A stretch of DNA of 64,000 bases from Notamacropus eugenii (GCF_028372415.1 NC_092879.1:99650490-99714489), one strand, 5' to 3'. Counted from the stretch's first letter, positions 43,838 through 57,499 are shown. Numbers and translations: made by a program. Notes: generated from the sequence alone by a model not told the origin.

Positions 43838-44960
43838 CAGTAAACATTTATTAAGTACCCACTATTTGCCAGGCACTGGGCTAAGTGCTAGGGATACAAA
43901 AAGAGGCAAAAGATGCTCTCTACCCTCAAGGAGCTCACAATTTAATGGGGAGACAACATGCAAACAAATACATACCAAGCAAACTGTATATGGAATAAAT
44001 AGAAAATAATCAACAGAGGGAAGCCACTGGAATGAAGAGGGGTTGCGAAAGGCTTCCTGTAGAATGGATTTTAGTTGGGACTTAAAGGAAGCCAGGGAGG
44101 AGAGTAGGCGGAGTGGAGGAGGGAGGGCGTTTCAGGCATGGGGGACAGCCAGAGAGAATGCCTGGAGCTGAGAGATGGAGTGTCTTGTTCGTGGAACAGC
44201 CAGGAGGCCAGAGTCACTGGATCAAAGAATACGTGTCCGGGGAGTAAGGTGTAAGAAGACTGGAAAGGTAGGAGGGGGCAGGGCATGAAGGGCTTTGAAT
44301 GCCAACCAAAGCATCTTGTATTTGTTCCTGGAGGCATTAGGAGCCCCTATTGTGGTTTGGGTTGCTGGGAACCCTGAAATGTAAGGGTATGGGGCGGGTC
44401 TGCCTCGAAAGAATTCCACCACTCAAGCCTTCCAGTCAAAGTAGCGAGTTTATTGTGATGCCAATAGAAGCAGGCAAGATCTAAGTGAATCTGGGCATTT
44501 TCATGGGGATAAGATTGGTCCTTATATACAAGAAAAGACTGTGACAAGATATGGATGGGACTAAGGAGTGCTAAATAGCCTTGGGGTGGCCAGGGGCAGA
44601 TGATGAAAGGAGTTAAGTGATCTGGGCATTTGGGCGGGCTACAGAGAAGGACTATTGAGGGTCTAGGGATGGGCCAGAGACTGGGCTGTGTAGGAAAGTC
44701 CAGGGCCTTTTGGGGGTCTAGGTCCCATCACCCCTAAAGTGTATTGAATTAGGGGGGTGATGTAACCAGACATGCTCTGTAAGAAAATCACTTTAGTGGC
44801 TGAATGGAAAATTAGTCAGGGACTAAACAAGAGTAAACTTTATGTTCTAATGTAAGGAGATGATATATGTGTCATTAAGAATCACAGAGGGAGACAGGGC
44901 CTGGGAGTGGTTTTGTTACATTTCGATGATCTTAAAAGAAAAAATGGAAAGGGAGGGAAA
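43838..44960 (+). repeat. Old long interspersed repeat ('catttattaag' family), split by an LTR
   Basis: Best-preserved copy here. 43838-44349: 'taaacatttattaagtaccc', 'tgccaggcactgggctaagt', 'ctcaaggagctcacaattta', 'aaggcttcctgtagaatgga', 'gaagactggaaaggtaggag'. It resumes at 44737 with 'gtgtattgaattaggggggt' and 'aaatcactttagtggctgaa'. Family name not certain; likely L2/CR1 group. Confidence 0.6.
44350..44730 (-). mobile_element. Solo LTR of an endogenous retrovirus
   Basis: A 381-base block flanked by the 6-base direct repeat CCCCTA (44344-44349 and 44731-44736). Read on the - strand it opens TGATGGGACC, has a TATA box in TTGTATATAAGGACC, an AATAAA before CTCGCTACTTTG, and ends CACAA. That is U3-R-U5 order of an LTR, ERV1-like by general layout. 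No internal region is present, so it is a recombined single LTR. Its sharp ends and intact duplication suggest moderate age, younger than its host repeat. Confidence 0.8.
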
Positions 44961-47900
44961 GAGGACCGGAGGAGGGGTCAGGGGAAGGGAGAGAAAGAAT
45001 AGGGGAAATTGACTCTCTTAATTGGGGTCTATACAAATAAGGAGGAAAGGGTGGCATAGAAAGAGGGTGACACTTGCATCTCACCTAAACTAGTCAAAGG
45101 AGGGAAGAATACACACATTTGGATACAAAAATGCATTGCACTCAACAGGGAAACAGAGGAAAGGGGGAGGGATAACAGGGTGGGTAGACTAGGAAAGGGA
45201 TTAATTTTAAGGAAAACCCCATCAAAGAGGGAGCAAGAAACAAAGAGAAAATTAAAAGATTAGGATAGAGGAAACAATGAAAAATTGTAGCTGTAATGTA
45301 ATGAATTTGCCTACAAAACAGAAAAGGATAGCAAACTAGATTAGAAAGCAGTATTGAACAATATGTTACTTAAAAGAAATGAAACAGAAAGATGCACGCA
45401 GAATTACAATAAGTGGTTGAAGCAAAATCTCTTGCACTTCCACTAATGTAAAAATGGCAGGGGTAGTTAATCATAATCTCTGACAAAGCAACAAGTAGAA
45501 TAGACTTAAAAGAGAAATGGGGAAATTACCTTTTGCTGAAAGGTACCACAGACTGAATTAATATCAAGACTAAATTAGATATTATGGCATCTAAATACTT
45601 AAATAAGTTAAATGAGTCACAGGGAGAAATAGTAAAATAATTCAAGATAGACTTGAATAGAATTTGAGAAAAGTTAGATGAGATAGAACTTGAGAGATTA
45701 TTGAGTGAGACTAGAAGCCCTGCATAGCACCTTCACAAAAATGGACCCTCCATTAGAACATAAAAACTTTATACATGCAGAAATATTAAATGCCTTTTTT
45801 ACAGACCACAATGCAATAAAAGTATATGCAGTAAAGGAACTCTAATGAAATGATTGAAAATTAATTAGAGACTAAATAATTTATTCCTAAAGAATAGGCA
45901 AAAGCAAATCATAGAAACAATTTTATTAAAGATAATGACAACATTACTAAGATTTTTGAGATGCAGCTATAGCAACCCATAGAGGAAAATTTATATCCTT
46001 AAGCACTTATCAGTAAAAGAGAGAAAGAACAGGTCAACAAATTGGGCATGCAACTAAAAAAACACAAAAACCCACTAGAAGACCAAATTTTAAAATACTA
46101 ATTAAACAACAAAATGGAAATCCTGAAAAATCAATGAGGAGATTAACAAAATTCATAACAAACAAAACAAGACAGAAAAACAAAAAAACCTCCATTAATA
46201 AAACCTGAAGCTGGTTGGTTTTTTGGGGGGAGAGGGATAATAAGGCAGAAACCCTTAGCTTAATTGATTAAAAAAAAAAAGAAAACCACATTACCAATGT
46301 AAAAATTGAAAGAGGTGAATTCATAACTAATAAAGAAGAAATAAAAGAGAATATTAGGATCTACTTTACCCATTATATACCAATAAAGCTGACAATCTAA
46401 ATGAAATGGATGAATATAGAACATAAAATGCCCATATTAACAGAACAGGAAATTGAGAATTTGAATAACCAAATCTTAAAAAAAGAAATTGAACAATCCA
46501 TAAATTAACTCCTAAAGAGGGGGAAAAAAACAAGGCCAGGTGGATTTGCAAGCAAGTTCTCAAATATTTAAAGAACAATTAATTCTGATATTACTTAAAC
46601 TGAAAAAGTAGGAAAAATAAGAGGTTCTAACAAACTCCTTCTAATATACAAATATGGTTTTGATACCAAAACTAGGGAGAATCAAAGCAGAGAAAGAAAA
46701 CTGGACCAACATCCCTAATGAATGTTCATGCAAAAAAAAAAAAAAAAAAAGGAAAGGAGGCTACAGTAGCATTACTGTACCAAAATTATATCTTTGACCA
46801 GGATAGATTTATGTCAGGAATACAGGTTTAGGAAACTATATGCCTAATTGACTATATCAAAAGAACAGCAAAATCATGATTATGTTGACAAAACATAACA
46901 CCCATTTCTGTTTAGAACAAAACAACACTATAAAGCATAGGAATAAATGGAAATTTCCTTAATATGATAAGTGGTATCTCTAAAACCATGAGTCAGCATA
47001 ATCTTTAATGGGGATAAACTAGAGGCCTTTCCAGTAAGATCAGTAGTGAAGCTAGCATGTCTTTTATCACCATTACTATTCAGTATGGTACTAGAATTAC
47101 TACTTATGGCAGTGAGATAAGAAAATGGGAATAAGAATAGGCTTATATAGACTACTAATAAGCAAAGAGCTTTTGGGGGGAAGAGGCAATCAGGGTTAAG
47201 TGACTTGCCCAGAGTCACACAGTTGAATTTAAACTCAGGACCTCTTGACTCCATTGTATCACCTAGTTGCCTGAAATTATTGCTTTTTAAAGATAATATG
47301 AAAGTTTACTTACTGAACCTTAGAATCAAGTAAAAAGTTAATTGGAACGAGTATCAACTTCAGCAAAGTTACAGGATATAAAATAAACCCACACAAATCA
47401 TTAGCATTTTTGTGTTTCTAGAAAAATTTGGTAGGAAGAGATAGAGCAAATCCATTCAAAATAACTGCAGAAACTATAAAATATTTGGGAGTCTAACTGC
47501 CAAGACACAGACAGGAACTAAACACAATTACAGAACATTCGTTACATAATTAAAGGCAAGTCTAAATAATAAGAGCAATATTCATTGATGGTGAGTAGAC
47601 TGAGCCAATATAATAAAATGACAGTACTTCCTACATTAATTTACTTATTTAGTGCCATCTTAATCAAATTACCAGGGCATTACTTTATAGAGCTAGGGGG
47701 AAAAATTCCCTTTGGTGGACACACCATCAAGAATCTCAAGGGAATTATTGAAAAGTGGGAAGGATGGGGACATAGTAGTACTATGTTTCAAACCATACTA
47801 CAAAGCAGCAATCATCAAAATAATTTGGTACCGGTTAAGAAATAGGTTGATCAGTGGAACAGAATAGGTATACGATATACAGAAGCAAATGAGTGCAGTG

Positions 47901-49290
47901 CCCTAGTGTTTCATAAACTAAAAGATACTAGCCATTGGGACAAAAAAAAATCACTATTTGACAAAAGCTGTTGGGAAAACTGGAAAGAAATCTAGTAGAA
48001 ACTAAGTGCACACCAACATCTCATACCAAAATAAGCTCCAAAAAGGTACATGACTTAGACATAAAGAGTGACTTCATAAATTAGAGGAGCAAGGAAGAAA
48101 TTATCTGTTAAACAAGGATAGAGAAGATCATAGAAAATAAATTGGACAATTTTGATTACATAAAATTTAAAAGTTTTTGCAAACCAATGCAACTGACATT
48201 AGAAAAGAAACAGATAAATGGGGGAGATCTTTGCAAAATATTTCTCTGAATGTATTCGGATTTATAAGCATAAGACTAAATCCCCAATTGATAAATGGTC
48301 CAAGCATATGAACAGGCAGTTTTCAGAGAAAGAAATGAAAGCTATTAACAGCCATGTGAAAATGTGCTGAATCACTACTATTTAGTGAAATGCAAAAACA
48401 ACGCTGAGGTATCACTTCATGTTTATCAGATTGTCAAAGTTGATCAAAAAAGGTAAATGACAAATGTTGGAGAGGCTGTGGGAAGACAGGTATATTAATG
48501 CACTGTTAGTGGAGCTGTGAACTATGCCCTCAAAGCTATTAAACTATGCATACCCTTTGATCCAGAAATATCACTACTAGGTCTGTATCCCAAAGAGATC
48601 AAAGAAAAAGGGAAAAGATCTATATCTACAAAAATATTTATAGCAGGCTCTTTTGGTGGTGACAGAATTGAAAATTGAAGGGATGCTCATCAGTCGGGGA
48701 ATGGTTAAACAAATTATGATATATGAATGTGATAGAATACTATTATGCTATAAGAAATGATGATGGGGACAGTTTTAGAGAAACCTGAGAAGAAGGATAA
48801 GTTGAGCAGAAGCAGGTGAGCAATTTACACAATAACAGTAATATTGTAAAGATAGATAACTTTGAAAGACTTAGAAACTCTGATGAACACAAGGACCAAC
48901 CACTTCCACAGGGCTCTTGATGACACATGCTTGCCACCTCCTGATAGGGAGATAATCAAGTCAGAGCCAAGATTGAGATTTTTTTTTTGGTCATGTCTAT
49001 TGTAGGAATTAGTTTTGCTTGATTACACATGTTTGTAATAGGGTTTTGTTTTTCTTACGTTCTCAATGGGGAGAGAGAAAAGATGAATTTTCATTTGAAA
49101 GTAAAATTTAATTAAAAAGTAAAAAGTGCATAGCCCTTTTAAAAGCCCTAGAAAACCAACCAACTAAAAACACCAATTAATGCAAAGTGTTATGGGGTGG
49201 GGGGAGGGGAGAGGTGGGGAGAAAAATTGGAACTCAAAATTTTGTGAAAATGAATGTTGAAATCTAAAAATAAATAAAACTATAAAAAAA
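44960..49290 (+). mobile_element. LINE-1, decayed, ORF2 to 3' end
   Basis: Plus-strand L1 running from upstream of ORF2 to the marsupial 3' end. Endonuclease-region wording is clear around 45430-46000 ('gcaacccatagaggaaaatt'), reverse transcriptase follows, and the 3' region has 'catcagtcggggaatggtta'. It ends with 'tggaactcaaaattttgtga' and 'aatgttgaaatctaaaaata' at about 49225-49270. No long ORF remains. A SINE sits at 47180-47275. The start is uncertain between 44960 and 45400. Confidence 0.8.
47180..47275 (-). mobile_element. Marsupial SINE head, antisense, nested in L1
   Basis: 'cagggttaagtgacttgccc', 'gagtcacacagttgaattta', 'actccattgtatcacctagt'. Short fragment inserted in the L1 reverse-transcriptase region. 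Confidence 0.75.
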
Positions 49291-50960
49291 TAAAATAAAA
49301 TATGAAAAAACATCAATTAAACACCAAAAAAAGAAGTCTTAAAAACTGAAGAAAAGATTAAAAAAATTAAAAGAGAAAAACCATTGAATTAAGAACCAAA
49401 ACTAGGAGTTGGGTTTTTATTTTGAGAAAAGTAAATTAGCCATTAATCAATTTATTTTTTAAAAAGAGGAAAACTTAATTACCAGTATCAAAAATGAAAG
49501 GAAGATTCACAACAAGTGAAGAAGAAAGAAAATTATTAGGAGCTATTTGCCCAACAATATGCCAGTAAAACTGATAAATGAAATGGATAAGTATTTATAA
49601 AAATAGAAAATATCTAAATTAATAGAACACATAAAAAGAAATTGAACAAGTCATTAACAAACTCCCAAAGGAACAAAAAGGACCAATTAGATTTTTACAC
49701 AAATTCTATCAAATATTAAAAAGATGAATTTCACTATTAAATAACCTGTTTACAAAAATAGGTAAAGATGGTATCCTACGAAATCCCTTCTATGATAAAA
49801 ATTTGATATTGGATTCTAAACTAGGCAGAAACAGGATGGGAAAATAAAATCAATGTATATTGATAAGAAAAATTTTAAATGCAATATTTGTGAAGGGGCT
49901 ACAGCAACATATCAAAAGGTTTGTACACTATAACCAGGTCAAATTTATATTAGGAATACAGAGTTAGTTCACTATTTGGAAAATTACAAACATAATAAAT
50001 GATATTAATAATGATTTTTAAAGTCATGATTGTATCAGTAAATGTATAAAACTTTGCAAAATACACCTATTTTTAAATGTTTTAGAAAAATGCACTAGAA
50101 AATGAGGAAAATGAACCTTTCCCTAATATGGTAAGTAGTATCTCTCTAAAAATAAGACCCAACATTATATGTGAAGATCAAGGAGCCTTTCTGGTGAGAT
50201 CAGTAGGGGAGCAAGGATTTCCATTATCACCAATATTGTTTGACATAGTGCCATATATGTTAGGGAAAGCAATAAAATAAGGAAAAGTAATGAGAATAAG
50301 AATAGGCAAAGAAAAAATAAGATTTTTTTGCAGATGTTATGATGATTTGTTTAGAGAATATTGGAGAATCAATTAAAAATTAAAATAAAACAACTTCAGC
50401 AAAATTTTAGGATACAAAATAAACCCACATAAACCTCTTCATTTCTGTATACTAGCAACAAAATTCAGCAGCAAAAGATGGAGACATTCCATTTAAAATA
50501 ACATATAAAATACTTGGGAGTTTGCCTATCTATACTCATTTAAGGACCATATGAATACAAATATAAAGTACTTTTTATAAAGTAAAGACAGGTCTAAATA
50601 AGTGATGAAATATTAATTGCCCATGAATAGGACAAACCAACAAAATTTAAAATATTACTTTAACTACCTAAGTTAATTTACTTTTTTAGTGCCATTCCAA
50701 TAAGAGTAGTGAATAATTACTTTATAGAGCTAGAAAAAAAATAACACATTTCATTTGGAATAAGAAAAAGTAGAGGATCTCATGGGAAATAATGAAAAGA
50801 GGTGGGAAGGAAGGACACCTAACAATTTTAGATCTCAAAATATACTAAAAAGTAGTCATCATCAACATGGTTTGAAACTGGCTAAAAATAAAGAGATAGA
50901 TCAGGGAACAGAATAGGTACACACCATATCAAAGGACGTTAACATGTGCTTTATTTTTAA
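49290..50960 (+). mobile_element. Second LINE-1 ORF2 fragment
   Basis: Parallels 46080-47900 of the preceding L1 in the same order: 'aaaaactaggagttgggttt'-like, 'tttacacaaattctatcaaa', 'caaaattttaggatacaaaa', 'tatagagctagaaaaaaaat'. It is a distinct copy, not a continuation, as the same ORF2 part recurs. Confidence 0.7.
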
Positions 50961-52400
50961 GTAATTTTTTAGTAACGTCCTTTATTTATTTTACATGGCC
51001 AAATAATCTCCCCAGGATCCTTCCCATCAGCCATCTCGTATGGTAAAGAATATTTTTAAAGGAAAAGAAAGCATCAATACAACTGATCAATTCGTTTCAA
51101 AATCCTGAAAATATGTGTAACGCCCCATCCCCTGGCCTTCTCACCTCTGCCAAGGAGCGAGCTGGAAGTGTCTTCTCATAGTTCTTCCTGCGAAGGGCTT
51201 TCAGTGCTGGAGGATCAAAAATTTGATATCCAAGTAAGCAAAGCCATCCTCAGGCTACTCAAGGATAAAAATGGAACGAGGGCCACTAACAAAAGAGGAA
51301 CATGGGAAAGATTTGCAAAAACCATTTCAACAAACTTTTATCCATTCAGGATGGTGGAAGCACCGCACTTGGACCCTAACATTTTCATTCTTTGTGGTGC
51401 TCATAGAAGAGCTTAAAGTGACCATCAAGTCAGCCAGTTAACAAGCATTACTGAGCTGTAACTGGGACTCTCTGGGAGAGACTTGCAAAACGACTTTGGA
51501 AGAAGACCAGTCCCAACTCCTTCCCTCATGCAGGTACTCACTGACACCCCAATATTCTCTCCAGGACAGTTTTTCACTTGAGCATAGGGAAGTGACTTCC
51601 AGTCGACCCCAAGTTTCTAATCCACATGTGGAGAGTCCCACATAATCTGGGATTGCAGTGGGGACAATTTCCTGGGATGAGAAGCTTGATTTTCATTTCT
51701 TTCAGTTACTCAGATATTAAAAGCACTCTGTGAGTGAAGGTCCAGAAAGGAGAGGGGAATAGTGGAAAAGGGAGGAGAGAAGTGCCTCCATCCCAACAAG
51801 ATCCAGAGTCAGTTTGCTGGCACCAAACCAAGTCATGACTTGACTTCTCACCTGCCTGTGAGGGGATGACTTCTAATTGATCTCCAATCCTAGATCCCAT
51901 TGAGAAGAGCTCCATATGGCCAGGGAAATTCTGGCAGGCCCAGGTTTCCTTACAACACAGGAAGCTGATTTTCTTTTTCTTTTTTCTATATTGTGTATGA
52001 GTTGAGGAAAGCTAGTACAAGCACCTAGGCAGGGATTTGTTGAGTACTAAGCAAGTAGTTATTTTTGGTAATCTTTGTGAGATCCTTCTTGTCGAATCTG
52101 CATGGTTTTGTATTTAGGAAAAATTGTAATTTTTCTTCCATACATGTAGAATTATATATGATCATGCCACATTGTGAAAGGAGTATCCATATGCTTCCCC
52201 AGCACCCCAGATGACTGCTCCAGACTGGAGATGTGAACCATGTGTTCAAAGCACACCCTGGCTGATTTGCTGAGGATGACAAAATTTTCAAATGAGGGGA
52301 GAGTATAATGGGAGACTAGTCACTGATTTTAGTCCTCATGAGCATTAACTGAGTGCTACTGATGCAATTCTTCATGTGGAATAGTCTGGGGAGTTTGCTT
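50960..52400. other. Unassigned intergenic stretch
   Basis: No gene recognised. The 82-codon ORF at 51168-51416 has no family signature, and neighbouring - strand ORFs are similar in size. Two loosely alike segments near 51590 ('gtgacttccagtcgacccca') and 51865 ('gatgacttctaattgatctc') hint at an old internal duplication. Confidence 0.35.
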
Positions 52401-53320
52401 CCTGGATAGTCATAATAACATGTAATAGAAATGCCCAAGAGAGATATTGGAGCTTTCTGTGATTCAATTTATTTCATTCATTTCAATGATTTAAAATCTA
52501 TAACCATGTAGTGAATAGCTATGTTCCTGTTTGATTGGCTGTGGGAGCATAGCTCAAACCGGGGGATTGCTCCCCTTTATATCCTACAGCACAATAAAGT
52601 TCCATTGTATTCATGGACCACCATTTGTTTAGCCATTGCCCAATCTATGGGCATCTACTTTGTTTTCAGTTCTGTGCTACCACAGAAAGTGCTGCTATTG
52701 ATATTTTGGCATATATGGGACCTTTCTTTTTGTCAGTGACCTCCTTAGGGGATATATCTAGGGGTGGGAATCTCTAAGTCAAAGAGAATGATGATTTTAC
52801 CCTTTTTATTTGCCTGCATCCAAATTGCTTTCCACAATGGTTGTGCTAATTCACAGCTCTACCAACAATGCGCAGTCCTTCCATCACTGACTATTCCCAT
52901 CTTTGATCAGTTTTTTCATCTTTTGGTTGTTCTGATTTGCATTTCTCCTATTAGTCATTTGAAATATTGTTTCTTACGTTATTAGTACTTTGCAATTCTT
53001 CCTTCAGAAGTTATTTGTTCATGTTCTTTTGCCACTTTTCTATTGAGAAATGGCCTTTCATCAAATATATTTCTGCACATCGTATGTCTTTTGGTTATCT
53101 ACATATCTGAGAAATTTGTCGTGATATTTTTTCCCTATTCAATCTTTAACATTTGGGTCATGTATCCATTTAAAATTTATTATGGAACATGGTATAAGAG
53201 GATGGCTTAAGTCTAATTTCTGCTTGTCTGTTTTCAAGTTTTCTCGGCAGTGCTTAGATTTCTTATGTTTTGGGGTTTATCAAATACTGAATTATTGGGT
53301 TCCACTGTTTTGGATCCCTC
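52400..53320 (-). mobile_element. LINE-1 3' region, antisense
   Basis: Antisense L1: 'ttgtttagccattgcccaat', 'ccaaattgctttccacaatg', 'cagctctaccaacaatgcgc', 'gtcatgtatccatttaaaat'. Diverged. Confidence 0.7.
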
Positions 53321-53469
53321 CTCATTAGAGTGGTAGGTAGGAAGCATTAATTAAGGTGTCACCATGAGCTGGACACTGTGCTAATACAGCTAAAATGAAG
53401 CTTCCTACTCCCAAGGAGTTTGGGTAGTTCATCAGCTGGTTGTCTGGACAGGCAATTATCAATCAAAAG

Positions 53470-54485
53470 AAATGGTTGGAAGGCAGAGCCAAAATGGTAG
53501 ATTAGCAGCCAGAAGTACAGAGAACTTCTTTGCAAAACTCCTGCAAACAGATCTAGAAAATGCACCAGTTTCTTGTTCAGGAAATCTAAGTCAAAATCAC
53601 AGTAAGTTATTTTTTCAGGCTAAGTCTACATAGGGAGATAGACAGAGAAGCTTGTAGATGCTGCAGATGGAGTCTATCCCCAAGTGTACATGTTCTCTAC
53701 AATAGAAGGAGACTCTTGCACCAAGGCAATGCTGAATCCCAGACCTACACGGGGCTATCCCAGCCTTATGAAGGGTGAGGGAACAGATGTCAGCTGGCAG
53801 CTTTGTCATCGACTATCCAGTTCTGGGTTACACATTCAGGATACAGCTTGCCTTCTCAATGGGTGGGGGAAGGCTTGGAGGGAGGGAGAGAATTGGAACT
53901 GAAAGTAGAAATTGAAAAAAAAACCCAGGACAGACAGAGGAAGAGACCTGTGCCCAGGGGTGACAGTTGAGGATGATGATTAGTCCCAGACCCTAGTCTG
54001 GGTATTCAAAGTAAAGCAAGTTCAGAAACAAGCAACAGCTGTGTGACTCAGACCTTAGGAGGGGAGAGGGCTCTCAGTTCCAGCTTCTGCCCAATCTGAA
54101 GTCTGCAGAAGAATAACCAGGGCAGGAATCCTAGACCAAATCTGAAAGCCTGAGTTCTGAACAGCAGAGCTTTGCAACTGGTTGAAAGGGTCAGAGGCCA
54201 ACAGCAGAGTACTGTTGTTCAGGCCCAGACCCAGGTCAGGAACTTCCAACTCAAACCAGAGGAGTAGTGATCAGATTTTGCCCTGTTTCTGATGACTTTG
54301 GGAACTGTATAGCTTGCAAATCCCCTACCTGAGCTATCCCTGAGAGTCTGAAGTAACATAACACTCAGTAGTCCAAGAAAATAGCAATGGAACCAGACTT
54401 TTCTTCCAGAAATGCACAGCTTGGCCCTAACATAAAGTCTGAAGACAAAAAAATAGGAGAAGGGGAGGAGGTGTAGCTTTAGAGA
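53470..54485 (+). mobile_element. LINE-1 5' UTR to start of ORF1 region
   Basis: Opens with 'ggcagagccaaaatggtaga', the decayed L1 start (compare the 5' end of the HAL1 at 58345). It continues with G-rich 5' UTR text such as 'tgtgactcagaccttaggag' and 'aatagcaatggaaccagact'. A short L1 3'-end scrap lies inside at about 53845-53925. Confidence 0.6.
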
Positions 54486-54489
54486 GACA

Positions 54490-55085
54490 TTAGTCCCATA
54501 CAAAACAAGGATGCACAAAAATATTTATAGTTCTTTTTGAGGTGGCAAAGAATGAGAATCTTGACTGGGTGCCCATAAATCAGGAAATGGAAGAACAAAT
54601 ATGTTGAAATTCTATTGTGCCATTAGAAATGATGAAGAAGATGATTTTACCTGGGGAAAACTCAGACGAACTTGTATGAACGGACTCAGAGTGAAATGAA
54701 CAGAATCAGGACAACAGTTTATACAATGACCACAACATTATGAAAATGAGCAGCTTTGAAAAACTTCAGAACTCTCATCACAGCAATAATGATCCACCAC
54801 AATTTCAAAGGATCAATGATGAAACAAGAGGTGAAGGACTCAGAGTGCAGAATGAGACATACATGTGTGTGTTTGTGTGCATGGATACATATGTATTTGT
54901 ATTTATATGTATTCTTGCTTTGAAACATGGCCAATGAGGAAATTTGTTTTGCTTAAATATGTGTTTGTAGTGATTTTTTTCTTTTACTCTTAATTCCAGG
55001 GGATGGAGCGAGAGGGAAAAAGGGTAGATTTTGTGTAGTGAAAAAAATAAAATTCAACTCACAATAAGAAGAAATTGCTGCAGGG
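54490..55085 (+). mobile_element. LINE-1 3'-region fragment
   Basis: 'aaaaatatttatagttcttt', 'gcccataaatcaggaaatgg', 'gaacggactcagagtgaaat', 'aaatatgtgtttgtagtgat', ending near an AAT-rich tail at about 55060. It directly follows 5' L1 sequence, so either an internal deletion or a second insertion. Confidence 0.7.
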
Positions 55086-56410
55086 CAAAGGTTAGGATCA
55101 GAGTTAGGTAACAAGATTACTTTTAGGGAGGCAGAGAAGGATGAAAGCATCATGATACGGTGGTCTGAATCAGGTACTCAGAAATCAGACAAAGACTGCA
55201 GGGCAGACCATATTCATTCACTCAGTCAAGAAAGATATACACAGAATAAGTAAGAAATAGTTGGAGAGACTAAAAGTCCAGACAATGAGGAATAGAACTG
55301 AGACTGAAAGGAGCAGGCCCAGGATCCCTCATGATGTGGTATGCTGGGATCATTCATTAGAAGAGAGGGCCACAGGGCAGGGACATCTTGAGGGTGACAA
55401 GGCTTCTTTTTTTTTTTTTTTTTTATTAAATTTATTTATTTAACTTTTAACATTCATTTTAACAAAATTTTGGGTTACAAATTTTCTCCCCTTTTATCCC
55501 CTCCCCCCCCAAACACCAAGCATTCTAATTGCCCCTATGACCAATCTGCTCTCTCTTCTATCATCCCTCTCTGCCCTTGTCTCCATCTTCTCTTTTGTCC
55601 TGTAGGGGCAGATAGCTTTCTATACCCCTTTACCTGTTTTTCTTATTTCCTAGTGGCAAGAACATTACTCGACAGTTGATCCTAACACTTTGAGTTCCAA
55701 CTTCTCTTCCTCCCTCCCTCCCCACCCCTTCCCTTTGGAAGGCAAGCAATTCAATATAGGCCATATCTGTGTAGTTTTGCAAATGACTTCCATAATAGTT
55801 GTGTTGTATAGGACTAACTGTATTTCCCTCCATCCTATCCTGTCCCCCATTACTTCTATTCTCTTTTGATCCTATCCCTCCCCATGAGTGTCGACCTCGA
55901 ATTGCACTCTCCTCCTCATGCCCTCCCTTCTATCATCCCCCCCACCCTGCTTGTCCCCTTGTCCCCCACTTTCCTGTATTGTGAGATAGGTTTTCCTACC
56001 AAAATGAGTGTGCACTTTATTCTTTTCTTTAGTGGAATGTGATGAGAGTAGACTTCATGTTTTTCTCTCACCTCCCCTCTTTATCCCTCCACTAATGAGT
56101 CTTTTGATTGCCTCTTTTATGAGAGATAATTTGCCCCATTCAATTTCTCCCTTTCTCTTCCCAATATATTTCTCTCTCACTGCTTGATTTCATTTTGTTT
56201 TAAAGATATGATCCCATCCTATTCAATTCACTCTGTGCACTCTGTCTCTATGTAAGTGAGCGTGTGTGCATGTGTAATCCCACCCAGTACCCAGATACTG
56301 AAATGTTTCAAGAGTTACAAATATTGTCTTTCCATGTAAGAATGTAAAGAGTTCAGCTTTAGTAAGTCCCTTATGACTTCACTTTGCTGTTCACCTTCTC
56401 ATGGTTCTCT

Positions 56411-57499
56411 TCATTCTTGTGTTTGAAAGTCAAATTTTCTTTTCAGCTCTGGTCTTTTCATCAAGAATACTTGAAAATCCTCTATTTCATTGAAAGACCA
56501 TTTTTTCCCCTGAAGTATTATAGTCAGTTTTGCTGGGTAGGTGATTCTTGGTTTTAGTCCTAGTTCCTTTGACTTCTGGAATATACTGTTCCATGCCCTT
56601 CAATCCCTTAATGTAGAGGCTGCTAGATCTTGTGTTATCCTGATTGTATTTCCACAATACTTGAATTGTTTCTTTCTAGCTGCCTGCAGTATTTTCTCCT
56701 TGACCTGGGAACTCTGGAATTTGGCCACAATGTTCCTAGGAGTTTCTCTTTTTGGATCTCTTTCAGGCGGTGTTCTGTGGATTCCTTGAATATTTATTTT
56801 GCCCTCTGGTTCTAGAATCTCAGGGCAGTTTTCCTTGATAATTTCATGAAAGATGATGTCTAGGCTCTTCTTTTGATCATGGCTTTCAGGTAGTCCCATA
56901 ATTTTTAAATTGTCTCTCCTGGATCTATTTTCCAGGTCTGTTGTTTTTCCAATGAGATATTTCACATTATCTTCCATTTTTCCATTCTTCTCTCTTTGTT
57001 CTGTGATTTCTTGGTTTTGCATAAAGTCATTAGCCTCCATCTGTGCCATTCTAATTTTGAAAGAACTATTTTCTTCAGTGAGCTTTTGAATCTCCTTTTC
57101 CATTTGGCTAATTCTGCTTTTGAAAGCATTCTTCTCCTCATTGGCTTTTTGAACCTCTTTTGCCAATTGAGTTAGGCTAGTTTTCAAGGTGTTAATTTCT
57201 TCAACATTTTTTTGGGTCTCCCTTAGCAGGGAGCTGATCTGCTGTTCATGCTTTGACTTCATGTCTCTCATTTCTCTTCCCAGCTTTTCCTCCACCTCTC
57301 TAACTTGATTTTCAAAATTCTTTTTGAGCTCTTCCATGGCCTGAGCCCATTGGGTGGGCTGGGACACAGAAGCCTTGATTTCTGTGTCTTTGCCTGATGG
57401 TAAGCATTGTTCTTCCTCATCAGAAAGGAAGGGAGGAAATGCCTGTTCGCCAAGAAAGTAACCTTCTATAGTCTTATTTCTTTTCCCTTTTCTGGGCAT
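56411..57499 (-). pseudogene. HAL1 ORF1 protein (RNA-binding), one in-frame stop
   Basis: Starts MPRKGKRNKTIEGYFLGEQA. Residues about 45-190 form a long coiled coil (EELKKNFENQVREVEEKL...), the trimerising part of L1 ORF1 proteins. The RRM-like part has DNLKIMGLPE, and the C-terminal domain RETPRNIVAKFQSSQVKEKI. The frame is open for 299 codons, stops at TGA where the copy at 26771 has CGA (a CpG-decay change), then stays open to the natural stop at 56411-56413. Otherwise 362 codons long. Confidence 0.85.
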
